The notes: a model not told the origin generated them from the sequence alone. DNA of 64,000 nucleotides from Nonomuraea fuscirosea (GCF_003001935.1 NZ_PVNG01000002.1:62001-126000), one strand, 5' to 3'. Numbered from the stretch's first letter, positions 16,836-25,468 are shown. Numbers and translations are program-made.

Positions 16836-18340
16836 CCGTGCAGCTCGCGGATCTTCCTGCGCAGCAGCTTGCCCGGCCCGCCCGAGGCGTCCTGGGAGTG
16901 CGGCAGCTCGTCGGCGACCACGATGTGATCGGGCCGCTGGTGCTCGGGCAGCCTGTCGGCCAGGGCCAGCGCCAGCTTGGACGGGTCCAGGGTGTGCCCG
17001 GCGCGCGGTACGACGGCCAGCAGCACCCGCTGCTCCTGCGCCCCCTCGGGCACCCCGACCGCCCCGGCCTCGGCCACCCCGTCCAGCGCCGAGGCGGCCT
17101 CCTCGATCGCGGCCGGCTGGGTCCAGACGCCGCCCTTGAGTATGGCGTCCTCCTTGCGGCCGAGCACGCGCAGGACGCCGTCCGCAGAGACGGAGCCGAG
17201 GTCGCCGCCCACGTACCACTCGCCGCGCAGCACCTCCGCCGTCCGGTCGGGCAGGCCGTCGTAGCCGGCCATCCGGTGCGGCCCGGCCAGGTTGATCTCG
17301 CCGACCTCGTCGATCACCCGGTTGCCCCGGTGGTCGGTGACGCGCACCGCGTTGCCCGTACGGGCCCGTCCCGAGGAGCCGAGCGGCGTCGAGCCGTCGT
17401 CCACCCGGCCCATGCACGTGTACGGCGCCTCGGTCTGCCCGTAGTAGGAGTACACCCCGGCCCCGGGCAGCCGGTCCTTGATCCGGTCCAGCATGGTCGC
17501 GGTCAGCGGCTCGCCGCCCAGCATGATCACCTGGATCGAGGACAGGTCCACGTCCTCGTGCTCGGGCGAGGCCAGCAGCGCCGAGTAGAAGGAGGGGATC
17601 TGCGACACGTGCGTGACCCGTTCGCGCGGGACGACCCGCAGGAAGTTCGCCGGCCCCCAGTCCTGCTCCAGCACCAGCCGCATCCCCGCGTACAGCGCGG
17701 GCCCCACGATGGCGGGGAAGCCGATGCCCCAGATGATCGCGCCCGTCCCGAACACCGAGTCGGGGCCGCGCGGCACGTCGAGCCAGATCTGCGCCGTGGC
17801 CAGCGACGACGCGTGCGTGTGCACGACCGCCTTGGGCAGCCCGGTCGTGCCCGAGGTGTAGTAGAGCGCGAGCGGGTCGTCGCCGAACCCGGCCAGCGGC
17901 GGCTCCTCGTCCGAGCCGTCGGCCAGCTCCCGTACGTCGATCCAGGTGGTCACGTCCGGCAGCGACGGCCTGATCCGGGCCACGACCGACTCCACGGTGG
18001 CGTCGTACACGAAGGCCGTGCACCCCGACGCCGCCACCACGTCACGCAGCGTCTGCTCCGGCCAGAACGGGTTCAGCGCCGCCGTGACGGCGCCGATCTT
18101 GGCGTGCGCCAGGTAGCTCTCGGCCACCCGCAGCGTCTCGTTGAGCAGCGCCGCGACCCGCGTGCCCGGCGTGATCCCGGCGGCGAGCAGGGCGTTGGCG
18201 CGGCGGTTGACGTCACGGTTGAGCTCGTCGTAGGTGAAGCGCCGCTCGCCGCAGTACGTCAGCGCCACCCGGTCGGGCGTGCGCATCGCTCCGGCGGTCA
18301 GGATCGCGTGGCCGTAGTTGCCGTAGGGTGATCGCGCCAT
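16832..18340 (-). CDS. AMP-forming acyl-CoA ligase (class I adenylate-forming)
   Basis: A 502-residue adenylate-forming enzyme that activates a carboxylic acid with ATP and joins it to CoA. It has the P-loop YYTSGTTGLPKAV, aromatic/hinge motifs YSYYGQTEAP and YVGGDLG, and a C-terminal GKLLRRKI lysine region. ATG 18340 (MARSPYGNYGH) was chosen for its GGAGG site 8 bases upstream; a GTG at 18355 would add five residues. It is in an operon with the ADP-forming ligase-like gene (4-base overlap downstream) and the VOC gene (16-base gap upstream). Substrate unknown. Confidence 0.9.
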   Translation of the reverse strand: MARSPYGNYGHAILTAGAMRTPDRVALTYCGERRFTYDELNRDVNRRANALLAAGITPGTRVAALLNETLRVAESYLAHAKIGAVTAALNPFWPEQTLRDVVAASGCTAFVYDATVESVVARIRPSLPDVTTWIDVRELADGSDEEPPLAGFGDDPLALYYTSGTTGLPKAVVHTHASSLATAQIWLDVPRGPDSVFGTGAIIWGIGFPAIVGPALYAGMRLVLEQDWGPANFLRVVPRERVTHVSQIPSFYSALLASPEHEDVDLSSIQVIMLGGEPLTATMLDRIKDRLPGAGVYSYYGQTEAPYTCMGRVDDGSTPLGSSGRARTGNAVRVTDHRGNRVIDEVGEINLAGPHRMAGYDGLPDRTAEVLRGEWYVGGDLGSVSADGVLRVLGRKEDAILKGGVWTQPAAIEEAASALDGVAEAGAVGVPEGAQEQRVLLAVVPRAGHTLDPSKLALALADRLPEHQRPDHIVVADELPHSQDASGGPGKLLRRKIRELHG

Positions 18341-18356
18341 GGGGGGAGCCTCCACA

Positions 18357-18680
18357 TCAGAGGGGCGAATAAAGCACGAAGACGTTGCCCGAGGGATCGC
18401 GCAGCACGGCCCGCGTCTCGTGCGGCCCCGCCTCGGGAGCCCGCACCACCTCGGCTCCGCGCGCCGCCATCTCCTTCACGGTCGCGGCGACGTCGTCCAC
18501 CTTGTACGACGGCGCCGCCGAAGCGGTCACGTGCTCCTGGGGCCCGGCCAGTGCCACGGTCACCCCGCCGCCGTCGAGCGCGGCGAACCGGTCGCCGTCG
18601 CGGAACTTCACCGGCAGCCCGTAGAAGGCGATCGCCTCGTCCAGGTCGGTCACGGGGATCAGGACGTTGCCGAGCTTCAC
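18357..18680 (-). CDS. VOC/glyoxalase-superfamily protein
   Basis: A 107-residue single VOC module: VKLGNVLIPVTDLDEAIAFY at the start, YKVDDVAATVKEMAARGAEV in the middle, and RDPSGNVFVLYSP at the end. It is probably a metal-dependent isomerase or lyase, or a small-molecule binder. The first-strand metal ligand is not obvious and it may work as a dimer. GTG 18680 overlaps the TGA of the zinc-ribbon gene (GTGA), which decides the start over longer alternatives. Confidence 0.82.
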   Translation of the reverse strand: MKLGNVLIPVTDLDEAIAFYGLPVKFRDGDRFAALDGGGVTVALAGPQEHVTASAAPSYKVDDVAATVKEMAARGAEVVRAPEAGPHETRAVLRDPSGNVFVLYSPL

Positions 18681-19039
18681 GCTGGCCTCCAATGGGGCAG
18701 GTCGTCGAGGAACGTCACGCGTACCGGAAGCCCGACGCGCACCCGCTCGGGCGGGCACTCCACCACGTGGCCGAACGCCCGCACCCCTTCCGGCAGGTCC
18801 ACCCAGGCCATGACGTACGGTTCGCGGCCCTGGTAGCCGGGGGCGAACGAGCGGTGCACGACGGTGTAGGTGTGCACCACGCCGTCGCCCGAGGCCGGCT
18901 CGAACACCAGGCTGTCACCGCCGCACCAGGGGCAGGCGGGCTCGGGGAGGTGGATGCGGCGGTCGCAGGCCGTACAGCGCTGGATGACCAGCTCGCCGCG
19001 CACGCAGGCGGCCCAGTAGGCAGAGGTGTCACCGCTCAT
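18677..19039 (-). CDS. Zn-ribbon/OB-fold (DUF35-type) protein
   Basis: A 120-residue protein with an N-terminal rubredoxin-like zinc ribbon (CTACDRR and CPWCGG) and a C-terminal OB fold (VVHTYTVVHRSF, PYVMAWVDLPEGVRAFGHV). Proteins of this type pair with thiolase-like, lipid-transfer or MaoC enzymes and help bind acyl-CoA. No thiolase is next to it, but a thiolase-like gene with a similar promoter palindrome stands at 43775. ATG 19039 lies 8 bases from operator site 2, with no ribosome site visible, so the transcript may be nearly leaderless. First gene of the operon. Confidence 0.87.
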   Translation of the reverse strand: MSGDTSAYWAACVRGELVIQRCTACDRRIHLPEPACPWCGGDSLVFEPASGDGVVHTYTVVHRSFAPGYQGREPYVMAWVDLPEGVRAFGHVVECPPERVRVGLPVRVTFLDDLPHWRPA

Positions 19040-19047
19040 CGTGCTAG

Positions 19048-19067
19048 CCAAGCTAGCGCACGCTTGG
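19048..19067. promoter_or_regulatory. Operator-like palindrome, site 2
   Basis: CCAAGC-N8-GCTTGG with perfect 6-bp arms (spacer tagcgcac). The first 16 bases match the site-3 sequence at 13 of 16. It abuts the start of the zinc-ribbon gene and lies 28 bases from the stop of the Ser/Thr kinase gene, so it should control the five-gene operon running left. Confidence 0.6.
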
Positions 19068-19094
19068 TTGGCCGACAAGACCCGCCCGAAGCGG

Positions 19095-21101
19095 TCACTC
19101 CTCCGGGAACGGCTCCTCCGTCACGGACCCGACGAACGCCTCCGATTCCCCCTCGGACGGCTCGTCGTCGTCGCGCGGGGACGTCTCCGGTGGGGTGGGC
19201 GCGGGCAGCGCGCCCGGAGCCTCCGAGAGCGAAGAGCCGGACGAACCCGACGAGCCGGACGAACCCGACGAGCCGGACGAACCCGATGAGTCCGACGCGC
19301 CCGACGAGTTCGACGCGCCCGACGAGTTCGACGCGCCCGAGGAGCCGTCCGGGCCGGACGAGTCGGGCACGTCGGTGCCGCGGGTGCCGACGCCCGGCGC
19401 ATCGGTGCCGCGCGTGCCGGCGTCGGGTGTGCTGCGGCCCGACGTGGGGCCGGACGTGGGGCCGGAGGTGGGGTCAGGGGTGGGGACGGGCGGGCGGCTC
19501 GCGGACGGAGAAGCGCTCGCGGACGTGCTGGTGCTCGGGACCGGGCAGGCGGGACCGTTCACCGCCACCTCGCTCACCTGCGGCCCGTTCCCCGCCGCCG
19601 GCTCCGTCATGACCAGGATGCCCAGGTACGCCCGGCCGCCGCACGCCACCTCGCCGGGCTCGTGCCTGACCGCGCTGGTGTAGGCGGTGCCGCCGCGCAG
19701 GGTGCGGGTCTCCTGCCGGACGGTCCGGGCCGCCTCGCCGTCCCCGTCGCGCCGCGTGTACGAGATCCGCAGCCGCACCGTCCCCGTCCCGGCCGCCGCG
19801 ACCGAGATCGAGCCCGTCGTGCCGCTCCAGCTGAGGATGGTCGCGGCGCGCACCGTGGCGGCCGACCCCGAGGCCCCGGTCCCCTGGTCGCGGGTCGGCG
19901 GCGCGGGCGGGGAGGTGGCGCCGGTGGGGAGCGGCGGTGTGGTGGCCGTGCGCGTGGGCGCGCGGGTGGGAACGCTCGTGGAGGGGGCGGGGGCGGGGGC
20001 GCGGCTGCGGGAGGGGGTTGCGGGGGCGGCCTCGGTCCTGACCTTGGGCGGCGGCATCAGGATGGTCCCCGGCCCCGCGGGCAGCCCGCCGCCGGACAGC
20101 ATGATCGCGATCACCGTCGTCACCACGGCCGCGCCCGCCACCCACAGCTGCGGCGGTAGCCTGGGCAGGCGCAGCAGCCGGTCGCGCAGGCCGCTCGCGG
20201 CGGGGGCGGCGTGATCGGTCCTGGCCAGCGGGAAGCGTAAGGCGAGCAGCGTGGCCAGCTCCGCCAGGTGACGTCGCCCGCGCTTCTCCCAGTCGGGGCC
20301 GTAGTTCGCGACCGCGTCCTGTTCGAGCTCCGCCGCGAACTGCCTGGCGGAGGCGTACCTGACCGCCGGGTCCTTGGCCAGCCCCCGCCTGAGCAGGTCG
20401 CGCAGCGCGTCCGGCACCACCTCCAGCGGCACCGGCTCCACCAGGTGCTTGTCCCGCAGTGCCGGGACGTCCTGCGCCCCTTCTTCCCCGTCCTTCTCCG
20501 CCCGGTAGGGAGGCCGCCCCCTGACCGCCTCGAACAGCACGCACGCCGCCGCGTACACGTCGGCCGGCGGCCCCGCCCGCTCCTGGGTCCACAGCTCGGG
20601 CGCCATGTACGCGGGAGTCCCGGCCGGCACGCCCGGCTCCTCGGCGTGCACCACGACGCCGAAGTCGCTCAGCTTGCTGGTGCCGTCGGCCTGGACCAGG
20701 ACGTTGTCCGGGCTGACGTCCCGGTGCGGCACGCCCCTCTCGTGCGCGGCGGCCAGGGCCAGCAGCGTGCTCTTGAGCACGGCCAGCGCCGCCTCGGGGC
20801 TGGTCCGGCCGTGCTCGGCCAGCAGGGTACGCAGTGAGACGCCGTCCACCAGTTCCATGACCACGGCCGCCCTGGTGGCGGTCTCGACGTACTCGTACAG
20901 CCGCACCACGTTGGGGTCGTCGATCTCGACGAGCTGGTGGGTGTCCGACCGGAAGCGGTCCATGAACTCGGTGTCCCTGCGAAGGGTGGCGTTCAGGTAC
21001 TTGATCGCCACGTACGCGCCCGTGGCCTGGTAGGTGGCGAGGAACACGCGGCCGGTGCGGCCGGAGCCGAGCTGGCGTACTTCACGGTAACCAGGAACCA
21101 A
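19095..21101 (-). CDS. Membrane Ser/Thr protein kinase with Ser/Gly-rich extracellular tail
   Basis: A 668-residue receptor-like kinase. It has the glycine loop GSGRTGRVF (12-20), Lys34 in VAIK, catalytic loop HRDVSPDN (126-133) with Asp128, DFG at 146-148, and activation segment GTPAYMAPE. The usual lysine after HRD-x is Ser130. A single membrane helix (WVAGAAVVTTVIAIML) separates the kinase from an extracellular Pro/Thr/Ser-rich region that holds a beta-rich segment and then SGS repeats. No PASTA domain is seen. TTG 21101 is the only possible start: a stop lies two codons upstream and GTAGGA provides a ribosome site. It is transcribed alone. Confidence 0.88.
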   Translation of the reverse strand: MVPGYREVRQLGSGRTGRVFLATYQATGAYVAIKYLNATLRRDTEFMDRFRSDTHQLVEIDDPNVVRLYEYVETATRAAVVMELVDGVSLRTLLAEHGRTSPEAALAVLKSTLLALAAAHERGVPHRDVSPDNVLVQADGTSKLSDFGVVVHAEEPGVPAGTPAYMAPELWTQERAGPPADVYAAACVLFEAVRGRPPYRAEKDGEEGAQDVPALRDKHLVEPVPLEVVPDALRDLLRRGLAKDPAVRYASARQFAAELEQDAVANYGPDWEKRGRRHLAELATLLALRFPLARTDHAAPAASGLRDRLLRLPRLPPQLWVAGAAVVTTVIAIMLSGGGLPAGPGTILMPPPKVRTEAAPATPSRSRAPAPAPSTSVPTRAPTRTATTPPLPTGATSPPAPPTRDQGTGASGSAATVRAATILSWSGTTGSISVAAAGTGTVRLRISYTRRDGDGEAARTVRQETRTLRGGTAYTSAVRHEPGEVACGGRAYLGILVMTEPAAGNGPQVSEVAVNGPACPVPSTSTSASASPSASRPPVPTPDPTSGPTSGPTSGRSTPDAGTRGTDAPGVGTRGTDVPDSSGPDGSSGASNSSGASNSSGASDSSGSSGSSGSSGSSGSSGSSLSEAPGALPAPTPPETSPRDDDEPSEGESEAFVGSVTEEPFPEE
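19231..19345 (-). repeat. Short-unit repeat encoding the Ser/Gly tail of the kinase
   Basis: Tandem 9-base units of the type gacgaaccc/gacgagccg encode SGSSGSSGSS-type residues on the minus strand, followed by imprecise SSGASN units. A low-complexity spacer prone to slippage. Confidence 0.7.
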
Positions 21102-21223
21102 GTCCTACCCCCAAGGCAGCCGTCTTCGATTCGACGGTCTCACCCGGGGTGCGGGTTGTCACGACCGGAGATATTTCGCCCCACGTGGATGGGAGATGAC
21201 GCTGAGTGCCGGTGTTATGCTTC

Positions 21224-21239
21224 CCAAGCAAGCGCTCGG
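21224..21239. promoter_or_regulatory. Operator-like palindrome, site 3
   Basis: CCAAGCAAGCGCTCGG, one of the best matches to the shared consensus. It lies 23 bases before the GTG of the isochorismatase-like gene. Confidence 0.6.
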
Positions 21240-21262
21240 CTAAGAACAGGTGGAGGTCGCCG

Positions 21263-21853
21263 GTGGGGCGCGTGGCGGTGCTGGTGATGGAGATGCAACG
21301 AGGCGTCGTCGGCGATCTGACGAAATTTCCGGATCTGGTGGAGGCGTGCGCGCGCCGCGACGTGATCGCCAACGCGGCCCTCGTCCTCCGGGCGGCCAGG
21401 CGGGCCGAGATCCCGGTGATCCACTGCACCGCCGCCTTCCGGCCCGACCGGGCCGGCTCCCACACCGCCAACTGCCCGTTCATCGTCGCCCTGCTCAAGG
21501 ATCCCGAGCACATGCTGGAGGGTACGGGCGCCGTCGAGGTCCTGCCCGAGCTGCGCGAGACCGGCGACCTGGAGAACCGCCGGCACCACGGCTTCTCCCC
21601 GTTCACTGGCACCTCGCTCGACATGACGCTGCGCTCCCTCGGCGTCTCGTCCGTGGTCGCGCTCGGCGTCTCGCTCAACCTGGGCATCCCCGGGCTGGCG
21701 CTGGAGGCGGTCAACCTGGGCTACCGGGTGACGGTGGTCACCGACGCGGTCGCGGGCATCCCCGACGACTACGCGCGGGCCGTGCTGAAGCACACGGTCA
21801 GCCTGCTCGCCACCCGCGCCACCGCCGCCGGCCTGGTGGAGGCGTGGCGGTGA
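21263..21853 (+). CDS. Isochorismatase-fold cysteine-hydrolase-like protein, catalytic residues degenerate
   Basis: A 196-residue isochorismatase-like protein. The family catalytic triad is Asp, Lys, Cys. Here the Asp of the xDMQ motif is Glu10 (VMEMQRG). The Lys region aligns to HHGFSPFTGTSL with no lysine, and the Cys region reads GVSLNLGIPGLALEAVNLGY with glycine where Cys is expected. It is therefore probably not a classical hydrolase and could be a binding protein. GTG 21263 has GGAGG 6 bases upstream; the stop overlaps the next start (TGATG). In an operon with an SDR. Confidence 0.82.
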   Translation: MGRVAVLVMEMQRGVVGDLTKFPDLVEACARRDVIANAALVLRAARRAEIPVIHCTAAFRPDRAGSHTANCPFIVALLKDPEHMLEGTGAVEVLPELRETGDLENRRHHGFSPFTGTSLDMTLRSLGVSSVVALGVSLNLGIPGLALEAVNLGYRVTVVTDAVAGIPDDYARAVLKHTVSLLATRATAAGLVEAWR

Positions 21854-22590
21854 TGGACGGGCTGCGCCTGGACGGGCGTACGGCGGTGGTGACCGGGGCG
21901 GCGGGCGCGATCGGCGCGGCCATCGCGACCGACCTGGCCGCGCTCGGGGCGCGGGTCGTCGTGGCGGACGTGGACCTGCCCGGCGCCGCGAAGGTCGCGG
22001 CCACCCTCCCCGGCGCCGAGGCGCTGCCGGTGGACCTGGCGTCGGCGGCGGCGGTGACGGAGTTCGCCGGCGCGGTGGGGCGGGCGGACATCCTGGTGCA
22101 CAACGCCGGGGTGTCGATCGTGCAGCCGTTCGTCGAGAGCGATCCGGCGGGCTGGGACCTCATGTGGCAGGTCAACCTGCGCGGGCCGATGCTGCTGACC
22201 AAGCTGCTGCTGCCCGGCATGCTGGAGCGGGGATGGGGACGGCTGGTGTTCATCTCCTCCGACGGGGCCAGGGCCGGCTCGGGCGGGGAGGGCGCGTACG
22301 CGGCGACCAAGGCCGGCCTCTTCGGCCTGGCCAAGACGCTGGCCCGCGAGGCCGCCAGAGCCCACGTCACCGCGAACGTGGTCTGCCCCGGCCCGACCGA
22401 CACCCCCATGCTGCGCCGGGTGTCAGAGACCGAGCCGGGACTGGTCGACAAGATCGCCAGGGGCATCCCGCTGCGCCGCCTCGGCGCTCCCGCCGACGTG
22501 GCGGGCCTGGTCGCCTACCTCTGTACGGAACGCGCCGCGTACATCACCGGGCAGACCCTGTCGGTGAGCGGCGGCGTGACCATGCACTGA
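21853..22590 (+). CDS. SDR-family oxidoreductase
   Basis: A 245-residue short-chain dehydrogenase with cofactor motif TGAAGAIG, HNAG, catalytic Ser (FISSDGAR) with YAATK, and C-terminal SVSGGVTMH. FabG-like, probably acting on a 3-hydroxyacyl-CoA or an alcohol intermediate. ATG overlaps the upstream stop (TGATG); a GTG one codon earlier is possible. It converges on the serine hydrolase gene with a 12-base gap. Confidence 0.9.
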   Translation: MDGLRLDGRTAVVTGAAGAIGAAIATDLAALGARVVVADVDLPGAAKVAATLPGAEALPVDLASAAAVTEFAGAVGRADILVHNAGVSIVQPFVESDPAGWDLMWQVNLRGPMLLTKLLLPGMLERGWGRLVFISSDGARAGSGGEGAYAATKAGLFGLAKTLAREAARAHVTANVVCPGPTDTPMLRRVSETEPGLVDKIARGIPLRRLGAPADVAGLVAYLCTERAAYITGQTLSVSGGVTMH

Positions 22591-22602
22591 ACGTCCATGC
22601 GC

Positions 22603-23886
22603 TCACAACGAGTCGTAGACCGACTGCACCAGGCGCAGGGCGCGCAGGTTGCCGGAGACCGCGTCGGCCATCCGGTTCATCACGTACCCGATGGCCAGGC
22701 CGCGCCCGGGATCGCCCCAGCCGATGGAGCCGCCCATCCCCGAATGCCCGAACGCGGTCGGCGACGGCGTCGGGAACGTGAGCGACGGCCGCATGAAGCC
22801 GAGCCCGAACGAGGTGTCCAGCAGCAGCACCCGGTCGGGGCCGTTCACCCGCGGCCGCAGGGCCTCGGTCAGCGTCTCCTGGCGCAGCAGGTCGCCGGAG
22901 ATCAGCGCGCGGTAGAACCCGGCCAGCCCTCTGGCGGTGGTCACGACGCCGGCCGCGGGCCAGCCGGCGCGCAGGATCACCGGGTTGTTCGCGCCGCCCT
23001 TGAGCAGGTGCATGCCGGGGTTGCCGAGCGCCCGGTTCATCAGGCTGTGCGGGTCCAGCGCCGCCTGCACCATCCGCGCCAGCACGTCGTCCGGCCGCCC
23101 GCCGGCCTGGCCTTCCGTGGCGCCGGTTCCCGCGCCCGACGGGGCTCCCGTGGTGCCGGGCCGTTCGCCCGCCGGGGTCTCGGCAGCGCCGGGCCGTTCG
23201 CCCGCCGGGTTGTCCGCAGCGCTGGTCCGTTCGCCCGCCGGGGTCTCCGTGACGTCGGGGCGTTCGCGGGCCTTGAGCCGCGCCGTGCGGGCGATCACCT
23301 CCTCCGGCGCCCCCACCCACAGCTCCAGGTCCAGGGGGCCGGCGATCTCGGCGGCGACCAGCTCGCCCACCGACTTGCCCGTCACCCGCCTGATCACCTC
23401 GCCCACCAGGAACCCGTACGTCAGCGCGTGGTACCCGTGCGCCGAGCCCGGCTCCCACAGCGGCTCCTGGCCGGCCAGCCGGGCCGCGATGGCCGGCTGG
23501 TCCTCGAACTCCTCCACCGGCACCGGCTCCGCCACCACCGGCAGCCCGGCCTGGTGGCTGAGCAGGTGCTCGACGGTGACCGCCTCCTTGCCGCCCGCCG
23601 CGAACTCCGGCCAGTACGCGGCCACCGGCGCCCGTACGTCCACCAGCCCCTGCTCCACCAGCCGGAGCAGCACGGCGGCGGTGAGCGCCTTGGTGCAGGA
23701 GTAGGCGAAGGCGGGGGTGTCCCGCTCCCAGGCCCGGCCGGTGTGCCGGTCGGCCACGCCGTCCCACAGGTCCACGACCGGCTCGCCGTTCAGATAGACG
23801 GCGAAGGCGGCGCCCAGCTCCTCGCCGTCGGCGAAGTTCCGCTCGAAGACCTCGCGTACGCGGGAGAACCGAGGATCGCAGTGCAT
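22603..23886 (-). CDS. Serine hydrolase (class C beta-lactamase/EstB-type esterase)
   Basis: A 427-residue member of the beta-lactamase/DD-peptidase superfamily, probably an esterase. The nucleophile motif SxxK is SCTK (FAYSCTKALTAA), a Tyr follows in GYHALTYGF, and the C-terminal triad loop is GHSGMGG. No signal peptide, so cytoplasmic. A low-complexity insert of near-repeats (TPAGERPGAA) interrupts the fold at about residues 205-250. It is divergent from the cyclase gene, with operator site 5 in the 29-base gap, so the pair is likely co-regulated. It may hydrolyse an ester or lactone in the pathway. Confidence 0.87.
   Translation of the reverse strand: MHCDPRFSRVREVFERNFADGEELGAAFAVYLNGEPVVDLWDGVADRHTGRAWERDTPAFAYSCTKALTAAVLLRLVEQGLVDVRAPVAAYWPEFAAGGKEAVTVEHLLSHQAGLPVVAEPVPVEEFEDQPAIAARLAGQEPLWEPGSAHGYHALTYGFLVGEVIRRVTGKSVGELVAAEIAGPLDLELWVGAPEEVIARTARLKARERPDVTETPAGERTSAADNPAGERPGAAETPAGERPGTTGAPSGAGTGATEGQAGGRPDDVLARMVQAALDPHSLMNRALGNPGMHLLKGGANNPVILRAGWPAAGVVTTARGLAGFYRALISGDLLRQETLTEALRPRVNGPDRVLLLDTSFGLGFMRPSLTFPTPSPTAFGHSGMGGSIGWGDPGRGLAIGYVMNRMADAVSGNLRALRLVQSVYDSL
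23138..23275 (-). repeat. Imperfect 33-bp repeats inside the serine hydrolase gene
   Basis: Four or so copies of a unit containing ccgttcgcccgccgggg encode (E/N)(T/N)PAGER(P/T) peptides. Probably a surface-loop expansion that keeps the frame. Confidence 0.65.
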
Positions 23887-23903
23887 CAGACCTCCGCCAG
23901 GAA

Positions 23904-23919
23904 GGAAGTGCTTACTTGG
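23904..23919. promoter_or_regulatory. Operator-like palindrome half-matched, site 5 of the shared motif
   Basis: GGAAGTGCTTACTTGG matches the reverse complement of site 3 at 11 of 16 positions. It sits between the divergent serine hydrolase and cyclase genes and overlaps the TTG start of the latter. The weakest of the set. Confidence 0.45.
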
Positions 23920-24824
23920 CTGCCGAGCCTAACAACTGGGGACGATTCGGCCCAGACGATCAGCGGGGGACCCTCAACCTCCTCACTCCGGCCGTCGTCC
24001 TGGACGCCCTGCGCAGCGCCACCACCGGCGAGGTGCTGAGCCTGGCCATGCCGATCAGGGGCGCCACCTCCTCACCGGCCCCGCAGAGCGTCCCGCACCT
24101 GCCGGGCCGCCCCCTGCCGCAGCACTTCATGTCCGTGGACGGCGGCGACTACGCGGCCGGCGCCCGGCCGATCGGCGCGGGCCTGCGGGTGGCCGACGAC
24201 GCCCTGGTCGTCACCGGACACGGCACGACGACTCATATGGACGCGCTGTGCCACATGTGGTCCGGCGACGAGCTCTACAACGGTCATCCGGCGGCCAGGG
24301 TCCGCTCCTACGGCGCCACCCGGTGCGGCATCGAGCACGTGGGCGGGGTAGTGGCCAGGGGAGTGCTGTACGACCTGCCCGGCAGGCTCGGCCTCGACCA
24401 CCTGCCCGTGGGCTACCGGGTCGAGGCGGACCTGCTGGCGGAGATCGCCACGCCGGCGCCGGGGGACGTGGCGGTCGTCCGTACCGGATGGCCGGTGGTG
24501 TGGCAGCGCTCGCGCGAGGAGTACTGGTCGGGTCAGCCGGGACTGTCGGCGGACGCGGGCCGCTGGCTGGCGGCGCACGACGTCGCGGCGGTCGCCTCCG
24601 ACAACGCCGCCATCGGCGGGCTGAACGCGCGCGGCCTGGCCGACGAGCCGATCGAGGACGACCTGCACCTGATCCTGCTGCACCGGCACGGCATCCATCT
24701 GATCGAGATGCTCTGGCTGGAGGAGCTGGCCGCGGCGGGGCGCACCACGTTCGTGTTCGTGGCGGCGCCGCTGCGGATCGAGGGCGGCACGGGCAGCCCG
24801 CTCACCCCGCTCGCCATCCTCTGA
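23916..24824 (+). CDS. Cyclase-family (kynurenine formamidase-like) metal hydrolase
   Basis: A 302-residue cyclase-family protein. The metal-binding motif is HGTTTHMDALCH (HxGTxxDxxxH type), and a further conserved core reads IHLIEMLWLEELAAAG. Such enzymes hydrolyse amides or lactones in aromatic and CoA catabolism. TTG 23916 is the only plausible start: no ATG or GTG lies near, and GGAAGGAAG stands 8 bases upstream, inside the operator. The TetR gene follows 50 bases downstream. Confidence 0.88.
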   Translation: MAAEPNNWGRFGPDDQRGTLNLLTPAVVLDALRSATTGEVLSLAMPIRGATSSPAPQSVPHLPGRPLPQHFMSVDGGDYAAGARPIGAGLRVADDALVVTGHGTTTHMDALCHMWSGDELYNGHPAARVRSYGATRCGIEHVGGVVARGVLYDLPGRLGLDHLPVGYRVEADLLAEIATPAPGDVAVVRTGWPVVWQRSREEYWSGQPGLSADAGRWLAAHDVAAVASDNAAIGGLNARGLADEPIEDDLHLILLHRHGIHLIEMLWLEELAAAGRTTFVFVAAPLRIEGGTGSPLTPLAIL

Positions 24825-24874
24825 TCGCCGGCGGAAGTGGACGTGCGGGGCCCCGCCCCGGAGAATGCGGGACC

Positions 24875-25468
24875 ATGAGCGACCGACCGGGCCTGCGCGA
24901 ACGTAAGAAGGCCAAGACCAGGGCGTTGATCCAGAAGGAGGCGCTGCGGCTCTTCCGCGAGCAGGGATACGCCGCCACGACGGTCGAGCAGATCGCGGAC
25001 GCGGCGGAGGTGGCGCCCAGCACCGTCTTCCGCTATTTCGCCACGAAAGAGGATCTGGTGATGGTCGACCAGTTCCCGCCGCTCATGGAGGCGCTCGACG
25101 CGGTGCCGCCCGGCGCCGGTCCCGTCGCGGCCGTGCGGATGGCGATGGCGGCGGTGATCGAGGCGCAGACGCCGCAGGAGCGCGCCGACAGCCTGGAACG
25201 GGAGCGGCTGATGTTCTCGGTGCCCGAGCTGTGGGCGTCGAGCATGGAGAACGTCACCGGCGTGATCAACACGCTGCGGGAACGGCTGGCGGCCCGCGAG
25301 GGGCGCGACCCGGACGATCCGGAGCTGCGCAACGTGACCGGGGCGATCATCGGGGTGATGCTCGCCCTCTGGTTCGAGTGGGTGAAGGACCCCGAGACGG
25401 ACGCGCCGGCCCAGCTCGACCGGGCGCTGCGGCACCTGGAGGCGGGGCTGCCGCTGCCCAGGGGCTGA
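24875..25468 (+). CDS. TetR-family regulator, candidate controller of the CCAAGC regulon
   Basis: A 197-residue TetR protein. The N-terminal helix-turn-helix is clear (ALRLFREQGYAATTVEQIADAAEVAPSTVFRYFATKEDL) and the variable ligand domain follows. It is downstream of the cyclase gene in the same direction and sits in the middle of the transcription units carrying the shared palindrome, so it is the best local candidate to bind it, with an acyl-CoA as possible ligand (inference). Its stop is adjacent to the stop of the convergent ligase gene. Confidence 0.9.
   Translation: MSDRPGLRERKKAKTRALIQKEALRLFREQGYAATTVEQIADAAEVAPSTVFRYFATKEDLVMVDQFPPLMEALDAVPPGAGPVAAVRMAMAAVIEAQTPQERADSLERERLMFSVPELWASSMENVTGVINTLRERLAAREGRDPDDPELRNVTGAIIGVMLALWFEWVKDPETDAPAQLDRALRHLEAGLPLPRG

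Noticed and set aside
14679..18023. A single 1114-codon minus-strand frame suggesting a giant protein.
   Set aside because: Only its last 718 codons encode a recognisable enzyme. The rest is the wrong frame of the AMP-forming ligase, and the GTG at 16835 with stop overlap is the natural start.
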